A stretch of DNA of 64,000 bases from Notospermus geniculatus (GCA_002633025.1 NMRB01003043.1:1-64000), one strand, 5' to 3'; shown: positions 30,519 to 42,380, counted from the first letter of the stretch. Numbers and translations: made by a program. Notes: a model not told the origin generated them from the sequence alone.

Positions 30519-32214
30519 CACACCTGTATATGCAAGCAATGTGAAATACTCTATCAAGAGAAGGAAGAAACTGGTGAAAAAGACTAATAATATACCCGAG
30601 TTGACGAAGTTTTTTCTCGGATACTTTCGACATGTTTTATTCCCTCCGAGGAACAAAGTTGCATCCCGCGCACCTGGTCGCACAGTCGTAACCATGGAAA
30701 CGGAGGAAATAAGCCAACAAAACACCTTCTCCCTTCTGTCAAACTGTCGCAAAAGCCGCGAAAAAGACAAAGTGCCGGTATAGGTGTCGTGGGAATACTT
30801 TTATTGAAATGTATTTGCTAATTACGTAGAAGACAAGCTGCACTAACAGGTATGCATTTGTTTCTTCGGAAAGTTTTTTTTGCTGAGAAGTTTGTCGGGG
30901 AAGATATGGGTGTTTTACGTTTGTTTTTTTCTGTTAGTGATACTTTTTCTGGGAATGCACACATTTGATTCGTTTTTTTTTGTTTTCTAAAGGAATAGGT
31001 TTTTCCTATTTTCCTATTAATGCCTTTAGAGACTAAAGCGAAATACGCCTGGATAAATAAATTGAAGGAAAAACTGGAGAAACTAAGAACATAGCGGAGT
31101 GCACTTAAGAAAGTTAAGGGATGTCTCAGGTATCCTGCCTCCTATGGATGAATTGCAAAATGAACTGCAAGGGACGAAAAAGCATCAGTCCATTTCACTT
31201 TTTCACCCTTTCACCCTGTCATACCTTACAGGCCTTAGTTTTTGACGGGAGTGACCACTCTCCAGCACCATGACTCTCCTGAAATTAGTTTCAGGAGAGC
31301 TATTTATCACTCTCCTGAATCTTTTAGGTCATTGCTATTTGTTTTTGAGGATAGCTATTTTCTGTAATCGCTCTCCTAAGGAAACTGAGGGGAGGAATTC
31401 TTAGCTCTCCTACAGATTTCAAAATCTAAGGACAAAAGAATACGAAGGAAACAAAGATGCCCAAATCCCATCAGCAACGCTTTACTTAAAAGGGCCTAAT
31501 CCCACATTAAATCCTGAAAATTTCGTGTACAATTTGCACTTTCTTAGGACACTGGACATGTTGTCTATGACTAACACTAACAGGAAACAAATGCGGAAAC
31601 GTCAGAACACAAAAGACCATCATTAATATCTTCTTATGTCATTAATCAAAGAAGCCATTGAAACCGCCTCAGCGTCTATTAGTTCTGTGAAACGTCGACA
31701 GGCGTCACCACCTGCCGTGGCAATATTTCAACTTCAAATGTCTGGCACATTTTTCGCTTCCATCTGACAATGATGTTTATTAATTGTTTTACCATCCGTG
31801 ATACGGTCACCCATCAAAGAAGCGGTGTAACCTTCTTATCTTGGTTAACACATTGGAGAGACAGACGTAAGAGAAAGAGACAGTCGAAGATATGATCATT
31901 ACTTTTGCTATTCTTGAGATATGTTCGAAGCGAGAGATAAAGATATCAAATGAAAGTTACCAGAAGCCTTGAGCTGACTGATGGCTGCTGTTTTTTCACG
32001 ATACCTCTAAATCATTCAGCGCATGCTTGATTTAGTGCCCCAAGTGCATGCAGCAATACAGTGAACTGGAACTTCAAGATAGCTTTTCGGAACTGATTGC
32101 CAGGTGTGTCAAGTGATACTACCTATTTCAAAGTGTCTCATTAAGGTGTATTAAGAGCTTCAATAAAAAGCTGATAGGTAGCACCCAGAGCGAGAAGTGC
32201 CTCCAGCATAGGCC
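30519..32214. other. Unassigned stretch with X-box-like site and a hairpin
   Basis: 30688-30701 is RFX X-box-like. CTCTCCTGAAA / TTTCAGGAGAG (31274-31299) forms an 11-bp stem with a 4-nt loop. No gene recognised. Confidence 0.4.
30688..30701. promoter_or_regulatory. RFX X-box-like motif
   Basis: GTAACCATGGAAAC fits GTNRCC-N2-RGNAAC. The nearby sequence is CG-containing, but no exon follows within view. Confidence 0.3.
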
Positions 32215-32545
32215 CAGGAGAGATTTACTGTGCATGGGATGGTAACCCTTGGTGCCTTGTAGCTGACCTTATGCCTTTGCAAGGGCAAAAAAACTTACAC
32301 AAGCGAGGAATCCAAAGAAAGAGAGAGCTCAAAAATTGACATACAAAATGATGATAAACAGGAAGTCAGTTTCCAGAATCTTAGCAAATTTTCGACCCCA
32401 ACCGCGGTGACGTCTTCTTCAGGCTGGCACTTTCAAGTCGAGCTACCAGAAGTGTAACAAGTGAGGAACATGAGTAGCTTGAGATAGCCCCTTCCATGTT
32501 GCTTACCAGGGCCAGAAATGTTTTAGCTTCGGCCCTGATGGAAAG
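32215..32545 (+). mobile_element. SINE family B, 5'-truncated, split by a family D insert
   Basis: Starts near GGTGCCTTGTAGC and resumes after the insert with GAGGAACATGAGTAGCTTGA to CGGCCCTGATGGAAAGAC. The tRNA-like head is missing. Confidence 0.65.
32311..32456 (-). mobile_element. Family D retroposon inside a SINE
   Basis: In reverse it reads CCTGAAGAAGAC...GGTTGGGGTCGAAAATTTGC, then GACTTCCTGTTTATCATC, TGTCAATTTTTGAGC and a CTTT tail. ACAAGYGAGGAA flanks it (32299-32310, 32457-32468; 11 of 12 match), a retroposition-type duplication. Confidence 0.7.
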
Positions 32546-32755
32546 ACACCAACACAAATAGCCTACTACCAGGAAGTTCAAGAGCTACAGGCCATTTTCT
32601 GCCTGCAGCAGCTAATAAACTACGAGCTACAGACGCCTGAAGGCTCAACGGTCCGCACCAGTTAAAATTGCTGACAAAGTGAACGTTCTGGAAATGTTAA
32701 GTGAACGTTCTGGAAATGTTTGTTCATTTCCTTTCCAGGACGATGAACATGTTTT

Positions 32756-33172
32756 GGACCGTCTCAAAAATACCTTGAAGCCAAAGAAGTGTAATTTTTT
32801 TTCACTTCTGTCTTGACCCCCTCCACCCCAGTGGTATTACACAAGTCGTAGAAGTTGGGGAAGAAGAAAGGAACTGAACAACCTGTTGATTAAAACAGTA
32901 TCCAGAGCAGTCTTGGATAAGTGAGAGAAAAAGATGTAACAGTTGACCTCAGTATGTCCCCCCCCCCACCCCCATAACATTTAGGCCTATAATGAATGTA
33001 CTTTTTTTTCATTATTTCTCTGTTTTGAAGAAAGATGTAATTGATTTTTTTAGAAATTCCATGAGGCCAATTTTTTTCAAGCCGGAGAAGTGAAATGGTG
33101 ACCATATAGTTAGTCACCCCCGAGTGAAAAAATTACACTTTTTTGGCTTCAAGGAATTTTTGAGACGGTCCC
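32756..33172 (+). mobile_element. PIF/Harbinger-like MITE, subfamily F' (copy 1)
   Basis: TIRs GGACCGTCTCAAAAATACC and GAATTTTTGAGACGGTCC, with AAGCCAAAGAAGTGTAAT inside. The termini are shared with family F but the body differs. The left target site is not clear. Confidence 0.65.
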
Positions 33173-33770
33173 TTATTTCAAGACGTAGCAACATTACTAC
33201 AGTTCCAATCAAGATGTCATCTAAACCAAACTACTAAGACGGCCGCGCTGAATTATGGCGTCATTGGAAGTGTGACATCTAAAATGGTGGCGGCATGATT
33301 AGATCTTTCTACATGGCCATCAATATACATTATCATCAGTATGATCAAGGTTTGTGTTGGAAATTCAATTTCAATAACTCGATAAGAGAAGAAAACCTTG
33401 GTTCGCCTCTGTTTAACAAATTGATTCGATGTGCCATCATAGGGGTCAAGGAAGGAAAACGAACGAAGTGAAGGAAATTAACAGTGTTCTGGCGAAATCA
33501 GAGATTTTATGTGAAATATTACCGTAGGAGTTGTAGGCCGTGGGACTAACACTGAAAATGTGGCTAGAAATGAGGTTTCGTTTGACAATCTGCAAGACCA
33601 ACAGAAAACAGGGTTTTGGGGTAATACGGGGGTGCTGATTTCGGAAATGAAGTTTCCTGGGGTGTAAAGTGGCACATCCCAGAAATTGGACCCTTTCAGG
33701 GCCTAATGGTTTCAAAGTAGGGGTCAAAAATTTGATTTGTGGAAGAAGTGTTCAACATTCCGCTCCCTTA
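33173..33770. other. Unassigned stretch
   Basis: Two overlapping minus-strand frames (65 and 93 codons) are unrecognised. Confidence 0.35.
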
Positions 33771-34151
33771 GGGCCCATCTCAAAATTGTTTTGATGCTAA
33801 AAAAGACGAAGTGACTTTGTCTGGGGGGAGGGGGTCTCGATTTGGGGAAGCCCACTTCATCTTTTTTGAAAAAATTGGCACACTCTTTTTCAGAGGAAAA
33901 TGGCTTCTTAATGCTTTCTTGGTTTACGATGTCTTTCACCTTAGAAACCCGCTTCTATTTCATGTTTCTTGGTTTATCACTAGTGTCTTGACATGTTTTT
34001 TCTTCATCATCGAGTCTTTCCATGCCTACCGTCCCTACATGGATGAAGTCAATTTCAAGTGCCCACTTCATCTTTTCAAGGGAGGAGAGGGTCAGGGAAA
34101 GATGAAGTCACTTCGTCTTTTTTGGCATCAATGCAATTTTGAGACGGCCCC
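33771..34151 (+). mobile_element. Family F MITE (copy 3) carrying a SINE-C tail
   Basis: Outer TIRs as in copies 1 and 2; flanks TTA / TTG. Inside, 33927-33964 is 38 bp of the family C SINE 3' end (TTAGAAACCCGCTTCTATTT) between direct repeats TTTCTTGGTTTA (33915-33926, 33965-33976). MITE copy 1 has that 12-mer once in related form, so it is the empty site. Confidence 0.75.
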
Positions 34152-34416
34152 TTGGTCAGTGTTTAAAGTATTTGGAAGTCCTACGGAGAGTGAAGAAAGT
34201 CCCGATTGCCCCAAGATAGCAAAAAACTAAGGAACGTATCGTTCTCAACAAGATTGCTCAATCATGTCTTACCAATCAGTAAGTGCCAAAGTGCGGTCGG
34301 CCGATTGCTGCTCGGACCAAGGGCGTATGCCGAGCCTGTTGCATTTTGCTGTGGGACAAGCAAGGACGACTGGCTGTTTGCTTTTTCAAAACTGTCAATA
34401 TTTGGCCAGATGTAGT

Positions 34417-34757
34417 AGCCGTGGTTACACTACATAAAATCCCCGATTTTTTGCGGTCACACCTACGAATTGCTTCAAGAAACCCGTGTCTGAAAAACAC
34501 GGGTTTTTGAAACACGGAGACTCGCCGTGCTTTTAAAAATCCCCGTGTTTTCGTTAGTTCTAAGCACGGCTACAGATGGCGCTGTTATTAAGTGACGTCG
34601 TTTTCGCGCCTCCAACAATGAGTGCCAATACAGAAATGACCGAAGAGTCGGTGCATGTAGCGGACCTGTCGCCGGGCTAGTAAAATGTGACCTCTCGCCG
34701 GGCTTTTCGTACACACGGGTCTGGAAAAACACGGGTATTTTCAACAGGTGTAACCGT
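34417..34757. mobile_element. Possible TIR element with CCCGTG hairpins
   Basis: Ends AGCCGTGGTTACAC and GTGTAACCGTAGCT are loosely inverted. Inside, AAACCCGTGT / ACACGGGTTT form a tight hairpin (34489-34508), and the same word returns near 34715-34740. Confidence 0.4.
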
Positions 34758-35134
34758 AGCTTCAGCCCCACAGATGGTTACTTTTTGAAACTGATTTCCA
34801 GCTGGATAAGTGAAAATTAGAACTCATTTTCGCGACAGGTAATGGTGATTGACCGGTCGACTGGTCAACTTTGTGAATGGGAATGGGTGAATAACCAGCC
34901 AATCACACTCTCTGTAACATCCTATGATCCGCGTCTAGACACCGAACATGGAGCCGGATCGATTTGCTTTGTGAGCCCGTCAGCAATCAAGTGACTCAGG
35001 GATCAAACATATCTACGAAAAACCATCTGATTCATGCCGGGGGAAATAAACTATGAGGTGTCCCAAAAAAGGCCGTCGTAGACGAGATTGCCTTAACGTA
35101 ACATGAGAGCAGGGAGGCAAAATCCTAACCCTAA

Positions 35135-35294
35135 AGGGCGGCGCACACGAGCGACTATTTTGACCGATTTGTCGGCCGACTTGGCTTCCGACCGCCAAAG
35201 CGACAAGATTTGGCGCTTCTGATTGGCTGATGTCTAGTCGCACCACCAGTCTCGTCGGCGGTCGCCCAGATTTAGTCGCTCGTGTGCGCCGCCC
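35135..35294. mobile_element. TAA-flanked MITE
   Basis: TIRs AGGGCGGCGCACACGAGCGA / TCGCTCGTGTGCGCCGCCCT, 23 bp and perfect; TAA on both sides (35132-35134, 35295-35297). Inner arms around GTCGGCCGAC and GTCGGCGGTCG are less exact. A family A SINE begins right after it. Confidence 0.8.
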
Positions 35295-35296
35295 TT

Positions 35297-35590
35297 AAGC
35301 CACAGTGGTGTAGTGGTTCGGGCCTCCGACTAGCGGTCAGAGGGTCCCGGGTTCGAATCCCACTGGGCGTGAGACTTTGGGCAAGTCTCTTTGCCTCACT
35401 GGCCTCTCTCCACCCAGGTGTATAAATGGGTACGGGTCGGAAATGCTCAGATTGTAGCGCTGAATGAGCAGCTCATCTGAGTTCTACTGAAAGGTTTCAG
35501 CACAGACTGGGGTTAAAGTGTAAAGTCGGATGACACCTCTACCGTTGTTGATATCAGACTATAAACCCAAACTTTAAACTTTAACTTTTA
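35297..35590 (+). mobile_element. tRNA-derived SINE, family A, best-preserved copy
   Basis: GTGGTGTAGTGGTTCGGGCC (A box region), GGGTTCGAATCCCACTGGGC (B box), GCCTCACTGGCCTCTCTCC, TGAATGAGCAGCTCATCTGA, GATATCAGACTATAAACCC and a tail of AACTTT units. The two boxes are internal Pol III promoter elements; the tail may serve recognition by a partner LINE. Confidence 0.85.
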
Positions 35591-36059
35591 ACCCTAACGG
35601 GCCTAACCCTAGTCCTGATGAGAATAAGGTCCAACAGGATGGGTATGTTGGGGAGGGGGGCATGATTAGAGCTAAAGATAGCTGGGAAGAAGCGTCGACT
35701 CTTTGTGGGCCGACAGCCACATAAGAAGAGTCGAGCAGGATTAAATCGACAAAAGAGGGCAGCACACAGTAGCATCATCCAATCAAATGGCATCTCCGTT
35801 TGCTGCCATACTACGGTAGGCCTAACAGGATCTGCTGTCGGCGTTCTTCTTATCTTGTTCGCTTGAATGAGTTTACACATAGATCCCATTGATACGGCAA
35901 AAAACTACCGACATGGAACGTCAATCAGCAGGAGATTGTTTATTTCATAGAGTCCTACACAACAGGTAATTTCGCTGGTGCCGGAAGTATTTCCATGAAA
36001 ATGTCAAGAAAAACACGTTTTGCTGCGTTTTTTCTGCTGACAACAGAAGCCATAACCTG
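35591..36059. other. Unassigned stretch
   Basis: Two minus-strand frames (63 and 102 codons) are unrecognised; TAGGCCTA at 35817. Confidence 0.35.
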
Positions 36060-36583
36060 ATGAAATGGTCCATGGACCATGTGCTCACTTGTGGGTGAAT
36101 GTACCAGAGAAGAGATCGATGACAATTGTGTTTTTGGTTTTAGCCAACCCAAGAATCGAATTGGGCCGAAACTTGGTGCCATTGGTAATCTGACCTAGGG
36201 GAATATATGTAACATTAAACAAGTTTACGAAACGTGCTACCAAATGGTAAAATTTGTCAAATCACAAACCTGTTACATACGTCATGTATCCTCATTAGAT
36301 ACACCTATGATAAAAATTTGGAGACGATCCAGTCATTACTTCAGGAGTTATTGCACTTTTTGTGTTTTTTGTTTTAGCCACCTAGCGGCCAAGTCAAGAA
36401 TCGAATCGGACCGAAACTTGGTGTCATAGGTCATATGACATAGGGGTATATATGTACCAAGTTTCAGATCAATAGCTCCAGCGGTTACAAAACGTGCCCT
36501 GCTAACGGAAAACGACGACGACGGACGACGACAGACGACGACGGACGCTGCGCCATCGTAAGAGCTCACCACAGGTGAGCCAA
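36060..36583 (+). mobile_element. Helentron-like non-autonomous element (copy H3)
   Basis: Left end ATGAAATGGTCCATGGACCA; right end GAGCTCACCACAGGTGAGCC then AATAAAA. It has lost the internal 146-bp repeats but keeps GCCACCTAGCGGCC, the TTGGTGTCATAGGTCAT block and a GACGAC tract (36511-36547). Confidence 0.7.
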
Positions 36584-36931
36584 TAAAAGCATCACGCCTT
36601 TCCGTTTGTTATTGTCCATGTACCCACTTCGACCTCGCCGGCAGAATCTGTTTTATCAAGGCTCGATTCAAGTTATTCCTGCATTCAGCCTGCAGGCTCA
36701 CCTGTGGTGACAGATGGGACGATTAAGTTATGATTGTAATACTACAGGCCCTACTTTCACTTCTGCCGCTTACAACAACGATCAGGCCTACGTGAATGGA
36801 ATAATGCATGTATTTATCGTGCAACAGGTGTTCATTGTGGAAGTTGCCATTTTTTCTCAATTATTCAATCACTTCATTTGGGTTAGGAAAGATTATTGAA
36901 GACTTTGGCATGAACCCTTGTCTTGCAGTCT

Positions 36932-37275
36932 CATTTTGGTTCCTGAAGCCACCGCTAGGGCTAGGAGGCTTCGGTTCTGGCCGCCATTTTATTGCCGACG
37001 ACATTGTAGGAGACCATTTTCCCGTAAAATTTCATTTCTCTCCCGGTCTAAAAAATGGCGATCTTGAACTTTTGTTACAGATCTGCAACACATACAAATA
37101 TTCTCATCAAGAAACTTTCTCGGTGTTGGCATTCCGCGCGATTCGGCATGTTCGATTCAATTTAGCACCCACGTGGCTACGGGTACGCCATTCTAAAAAT
37201 AACCCGTGATGTCAACAAAATGGCAGCCACAGCCGAAGCCTTCTAGCCCAGCGGTGGCTTCGGGAACCAAAATGG
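36932..37275. mobile_element. TIR element with 55-bp arms
   Basis: Arms CATTTTGGTTCCTGAAGCC... and ...GGCTTCGGGAACCAAAATG, continuing through CACCGCTAGGGCTAG and GCCATTTT. A solo TIR lies at 3323. Flanking duplication not clear. Confidence 0.7.
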
Positions 37276-37303
37276 GTCGGGGATTCTAAACTTGTTCCAT
37301 ATC

Positions 37304-37798
37304 TACGAAAGCCCAATATTGAATCATACATTTCAATATTGAACTGCGAATTCAATATTGAAATCTGACTTCAATATTGAATCATACATTTCAATATTGG
37401 ACCACAAATTCAATATTGAAATCTGACTTCAATATTGAATCATTGATTTCAATATTGAAGTCGGATTTCAATATTGAATTTGTGGTTCAATATTGAAGTC
37501 ATGTTTATAAGAAATTGAAATAATATCCGTTAAAGTTATGTTCCTAAATATAATTAAAATCTTTGTTGATACACTGAAGAGGGAGAGACACTGTTTATAA
37601 CCCAGCGCTAATTCATTTTTTGGTAACGGCATTCGTTAGTGTAATTTTGATGGTTTTTATAAGTTGAAAATATCCGATTTCAATATTGAAGATACGATTT
37701 CAATATTGAAGTCAACAGTTCAATATTGAAGTCAACAGTTCAATATTGAAATCGGTGTTTCAATATTGAATTTTGAATGAGCCTTCTGGGCTTTCGTA
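37304..37798. mobile_element. Element with TACGAAAGCCCA termini and phased CAATATTGA palindromes
   Basis: TIRs TACGAAAGCCCA / TGGGCTTTCGTA, flanked by CATATC on both sides (37298-37303, 37799-37804). Ten CAATATTG words start at 37314, 37334, 37353, 37372, 37392, 37411, 37430, 37450, 37469 and 37488 (19-20 bp apart), and five more at 37681-37761 exactly 20 bp apart. The middle 170 bp is unique. No coding frame. Confidence 0.8.
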
Positions 37799-38636
37799 CA
37801 TATCATATACTCTTCTTTCAATGTAGCCAGTAGTTGGGTAAATATGACCTATTTTCATCTGATGAGTCGATGATGAATTCCATTACATATTCAAATGTCG
37901 AAATTAAGTTTTCTTGACCTGGGAAATAAAACTGTAACTTTGTCTCAATAGGCACTTATAAAGCCTTACCAAGTTCATATCACAGTTTGATCCAGTCACA
38001 ACCGTTTTAGCTGCGATGACAACTTATTTATTGGATTAGGATTAACTTTGCTTGTCCGTTTAAGTTACCACCCCTTTCTCGAGTTAATCAGATGGATTAA
38101 GTGCATTCCCATAGGTCAGTACGTTTGACAAACAAACGTGTTTAGTACATTAATATTGGCATGTGTTAACGTTTAGGTTTTATATAATTCAATCTCTCTC
38201 CATTATATTCCACTTCAACACCACATCCATTTGCTCATTTGTATATGAAAATCAATTGCGACACATCGTTATAATGCGCCGGATACTTTTTCTCGCGCGC
38301 ATATTGTCAATTTTCGATGTTTAGATGGCAACATGACAGATAACAGCCTAAAAAAACAAGGCTACAAGTGATGCATCACGACAGCAGGCGAGCCTCTGCA
38401 TTGTAGGAGAGATGAGACATGAAAGGACGTACAAGATACATGTACTGTGTAACAGGAAAAGCAGGACGTCCCATGGAGGATAGGCCTACCTCTGCCCATC
38501 TTGTCCAAACAAGGCCATCGACTGCGTCGCTAGATAGGCGTCAGGCCAGATCAGATGACCTCTGCCATGATGACACTTCCTAGATCATCGAAGTTCAGTC
38601 CTTAAATAGGTTATTCTCTACACAGGCCAATCATCA
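37799..38636. other. Unassigned stretch
   Basis: TACATGTA at 38437 and TAGGCCTA at 38481; nothing else recognised. Confidence 0.4.
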
Positions 38637-38971
38637 GCCGTACTTACACTACAAAGAGAAGTCTGGGTTTTTTCAGGTGCGGACTCATTTGAAGCCCGGG
38701 TTTCTCCACCAGAGCACTTACACTACAAATATGAAACCCAGCAATCACAGGTGAATTGGAGGTCACATCACTGGTCTCTCAATGTAAGAACACATGTAAT
38801 TGCACTCACACCTGAAGTAGAAGCCCGGGCCAAGTGCGGACTTCATCTAGACCCACTCATGATATCTGGGTTTAGGAAGTCCGCACTTTGTAGACCCGGG
38901 CTTCATTAAGCCCACCTATTTTGTAGTGTAAGCAGGAGAAGTCCGGACTTCGTTTGTAGTGTAAGTACGGC
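38637..38971. mobile_element. MITE with GCCGTACTTACACTAC termini
   Basis: Ends GCCGTACTTACACTACAAA and TTTGTAGTGTAAGTACGGC, plus several internal copies of GAAGTCCGGACTT-like and GAAGCCCGGG words in both directions and a second TTACACTACAAA at 38711, giving a multi-armed foldback. Confidence 0.75.
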
Positions 38972-41682
38972 TAATATCACCAGTTAGGCCTACCAATTTA
39001 TCTCAAAGGTGACCGTGTTGATTACGATGTACTGAATCATGCATACCGGTATTTTTTTTCAAGAACATCTGTACCTAGGCCTACTCGATCAAGAATGGGC
39101 ATACATGTAATTCGAAACCAAATTTCTCGCCAGCCTTACTAACGTTTCCAAGAATATGATTGAAGGGCCTATAGCGCTAGAGAGAAAATGTCACTCTAAA
39201 CTGCCCTGCCCTTGGCTTACACATAAACTATAATTCATGCTATGATATATTGCACACAACAGTCATGACAGTGGATTCCATATCACATTAGATTCTAATT
39301 CTACATTACATTCTACTTTTTACATAGAAGCTGTTCGACAGTAGCCCAAGGAAAAGTATTCTGATAAACACCATTTTATACGGCCAATAGGCCTACAGAT
39401 GAACACGTGGACCGAAACATACATAGGTCTATGGCCGAAAATGAAAAAAAAACATCGTACTAGCTGAACTTGAGTTCATACACCGCAGGTCAGGGTAAAA
39501 GTTCTACCAGGTATTGAACAATGGACCCAACGGTCATCATGACAGGTGCAGGGTACACAGGATTGTCAGCCTGCCGATTTGGCATCTCAATCGAGAACAG
39601 ACAACCGGCGGCTGCGATTCTTCACAAAGGTAACAATCCTGGCCACTACGGTCTCTTTTTGCTACTGACAGTTTAGAAGCGGAAAATAAATGGGTGTTTT
39701 GGTTGCAAGTGATATATGGTCGCTAGAGGTGTCACGTTGGAGGCTTTCTGACGCTACCGGAGTAACAGCGATTCTGACTTATCATTCACTGTCATAGTTA
39801 AGATCCAGTCCAAGATGGCGGACTTCTTACGTGCCTTTTGCATGCACATCGGTAGAGTATGTATACAGGTGTTTTGCCCAGGTTGATGTGAAGTTGGTGG
39901 CAAGGCGGTATGATCAAAGGGAATAGAGCACGTAGAAACGGAATCAGGTTCAAGTCAAGGATGCTATAGAACCATCTATGTATTCGTGTGAAAACTAAGG
40001 CGACGATGCACTCTTTCAGAATTTGCAACTGAAACAACTGCAACACCAGTATGGTTGGATACATTCGAAATAACCATGGATACTGCGTACAGGATGTACA
40101 AAATGCATGAAGAAAGCTAGTACTCTTGACATGAAACATAATCTTTGAAATTTCACCCTAACTTCGTCACAACTTGTTATGCAAAATACACAGCATGCAC
40201 AGGAAAATGTACACTAAATCTACTCTACGCCGTGATCAGATAATGATCGTTGTACGTCTGTCCTGCATGCTATAAAGTTAATGGGGGCCATATTGGACTC
40301 AAAAAGCAATCCGGGTGACTGTTTTTGATTAATATGTCTGTGGATTGTAACATTTCTTTAGTTATTTTAATATGCTAATGTCTGGCAGCGGCACGGAGAT
40401 AAACTACCTCCTAATGAGACGGTTTATCTTGTGTACAAAATGGCAATAAACTTCATCCCTAAACACGTGTTAACGGCTAAATGACCCATTTGTGAATTCC
40501 CTGCGAAATAAACTGGACATTTATGGTGCTGTATTTTATTTGGTGTAGGGATCGGGTGAGAGTCAGAAGCAGAACGGTTTGTATTTCAGTTCGTCATTTG
40601 CAGTCGGGAGTCATGTTTAGGACAACATTGGGTACACAACAGCCAGGAATAATATTCGTGGTACAACAACAGCAGTGTGTAAAAGAAACGTTGTAACATA
40701 TGGATTACCTTTCGCATGTCGGCAGCTAGGAATGAGTGAGTGAACGAGTGAGTACAAATCGACTCCTTCCGTCCAATGAATCAAAAAATCTATTAGTTGC
40801 TCCTGGATTTCCTCTTCAAAGATGTCAGCCACGTGGAGTTAGTAACTCTTCAAAGATTTCCTCGAAATAGGTCCGTATCTCAATTCACTTTGTGTCGAAC
40901 GTGTCCAGAGTGACCTTCTTCAAAGGCACGTGGAATTCCTTTCAAGCTGCCGTTTCATTTAACTAATGTTTGTTGTAACGTTTTCACAATATATTCATCC
41001 ACAAAAGTATGCCCCGAGGCATAGATTCTCCACGGCATATGGCACCTGTGATCAACCTGAAATCTCCTACTTTCTATCCAAGAACACCTTGCAAATCATA
41101 CCTTAACCTTGACCGAAACTATTCCGAACTGTCATTTACTTATTTTTCTACAAATGTTATGCAGTGAAAGTGTAAGAAAAGTGGTCCTCGTGTTTCTTTG
41201 ACGAGAGTGGAGACACCTTTATGTCAGCAATGTCGTTTCTACAAAAATTATGCTGATCTATCAGGAGGCCATTCTCTTTCGTGTGCAATATGCAAATTTC
41301 TGTTTCTCTTGGGATGTTTCTCGTCTGCACTGTCACAATGGATTGGATGTACAACGCACAATGTAGGTATTTGCATTGTATGTGGAATGCATAAAAGCAT
41401 GCTTTTTGAAATCATCTATAATATAATATGACACCATATCAAGGATACTGCTTTTGCCACTCAGCAGGAATTATATTTTCCTTGTCGTCGTCGACGTTGT
41501 CATGCTCGCAAGACGAGCCAAAAAGACAAAACACAGTAGTCGAGGTGTGCTTTGTGTGCACCTCTTCGTCATCCCGTCAAAAATATCATGACAAGTTTTG
41601 TTTACATGTACAGGTATAATCATTGACTCCATGTACAGCATGACCAATTTAGATAACATAATCTACTGTTTCCGCAGTAACT
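38972..41682. other. Mostly unassigned stretch
   Basis: Holds the candidate exon at 39521 and several TAGGCCTA/TACATGTA octamers (38985, 39076, 39102, 39388, 41603). The 113-codon minus frame at 39798-40139 is hydrophobic and Cys-rich without known resemblance. Confidence 0.4.
39521..39629 (+). CDS. Candidate first coding exon, unknown product
   Basis: ATG in good context (AACAATGG) opens 36 codons plus one base and ends CACAAAG|GTAACA, a good splice donor (GT at 39630). The peptide starts MDPTVIMTGAGYTGLSACRF; its GAGYTGLSA resembles the turn of a dinucleotide-binding fold, but the similarity is too short to name a family. No repeat covers it, and the composition is more GC-rich than its surroundings. 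Continued reading would stop at a TAG about 50 bases into the intron. No second exon was found, so this may be chance. Confidence 0.25.
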
Positions 41683-42380
41683 TACATGTATGATTATACA
41701 TGTATTTCATGTATACCCAAACATACCATCCATATACATGTATAGATCATCAATGATCAATAGGCTAGAAGTGGGACTGGTGGCCCATGACTTGACCAGA
41801 TAGTTTTTCCCGAGGCAAGCTTTTAATCGCCATTTTCATTTTTGGCGAAAATTCAAAAGGAAATTGAAATCACAGGTGTTCGAGAATGTGATTCGAACAG
41901 GAATCATGTGATACATGTAGGCTACATGTATGATTATACATGTATTTCATGTATACCCAAACATACCATCCATATATAGTCCATCAATGATCAATAGGCT
42001 AGAAGTGGGACTGGTGGCCCATGACTTGACCGGATAGTTTTTCCCGAGGCAAACTTTTAATCGCCATTTTCATTTTTGACGAATAAATTCAAAAGGAAAT
42101 TGAAAATCACAGGTGCTCGAGAGAGTGATTCGAACAGGAATCATGTGATACATGTAGGCTACATGTATGATAATACATGTATTTCATGTACACCAAAACA
42201 ATCATACCATCCATATATAGTCCATCAATGATCAATAGGCTATAAGTGGGACTGTTGGTCCATGACTTGACCGGATAGTTTTTCCCGAGGCAAACTTTTA
42301 ATCGCTATTTTCATTTTTGACGAAAATTCAAAAGGAAATTGAAAATCACAGGTGTTCGAGAGAGTGATTCGAACAGGACG
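41683..42380 (+). repeat. Three tandem copies of a 238-bp unit
   Basis: Units start at 41683, 41923 and 42160 with TACATGTATGATTATAC. Shared landmarks are CATACCATCCATATA, GGCCCATGACTTGACC and GTGATTCGAACAGGA. Each unit has two or three TACATGTA words; one at 41735 is unit-1 specific. Confidence 0.85.
41735..41742. other. TACATGTA footprint-like site
   Basis: Unit 1 CCATCCATA-TACATG-TATAG faces CCATCCATA-TATAG in units 2 and 3, so two of three lack it and gain is the simpler reading. Confidence 0.8.

Noticed and set aside
37304-37798. CRISPR-like array of regularly spaced repeats
   Set aside because: Repeats are 9-12 bp palindromes with about 10-bp spacers inside a TIR element in a eukaryotic genome.
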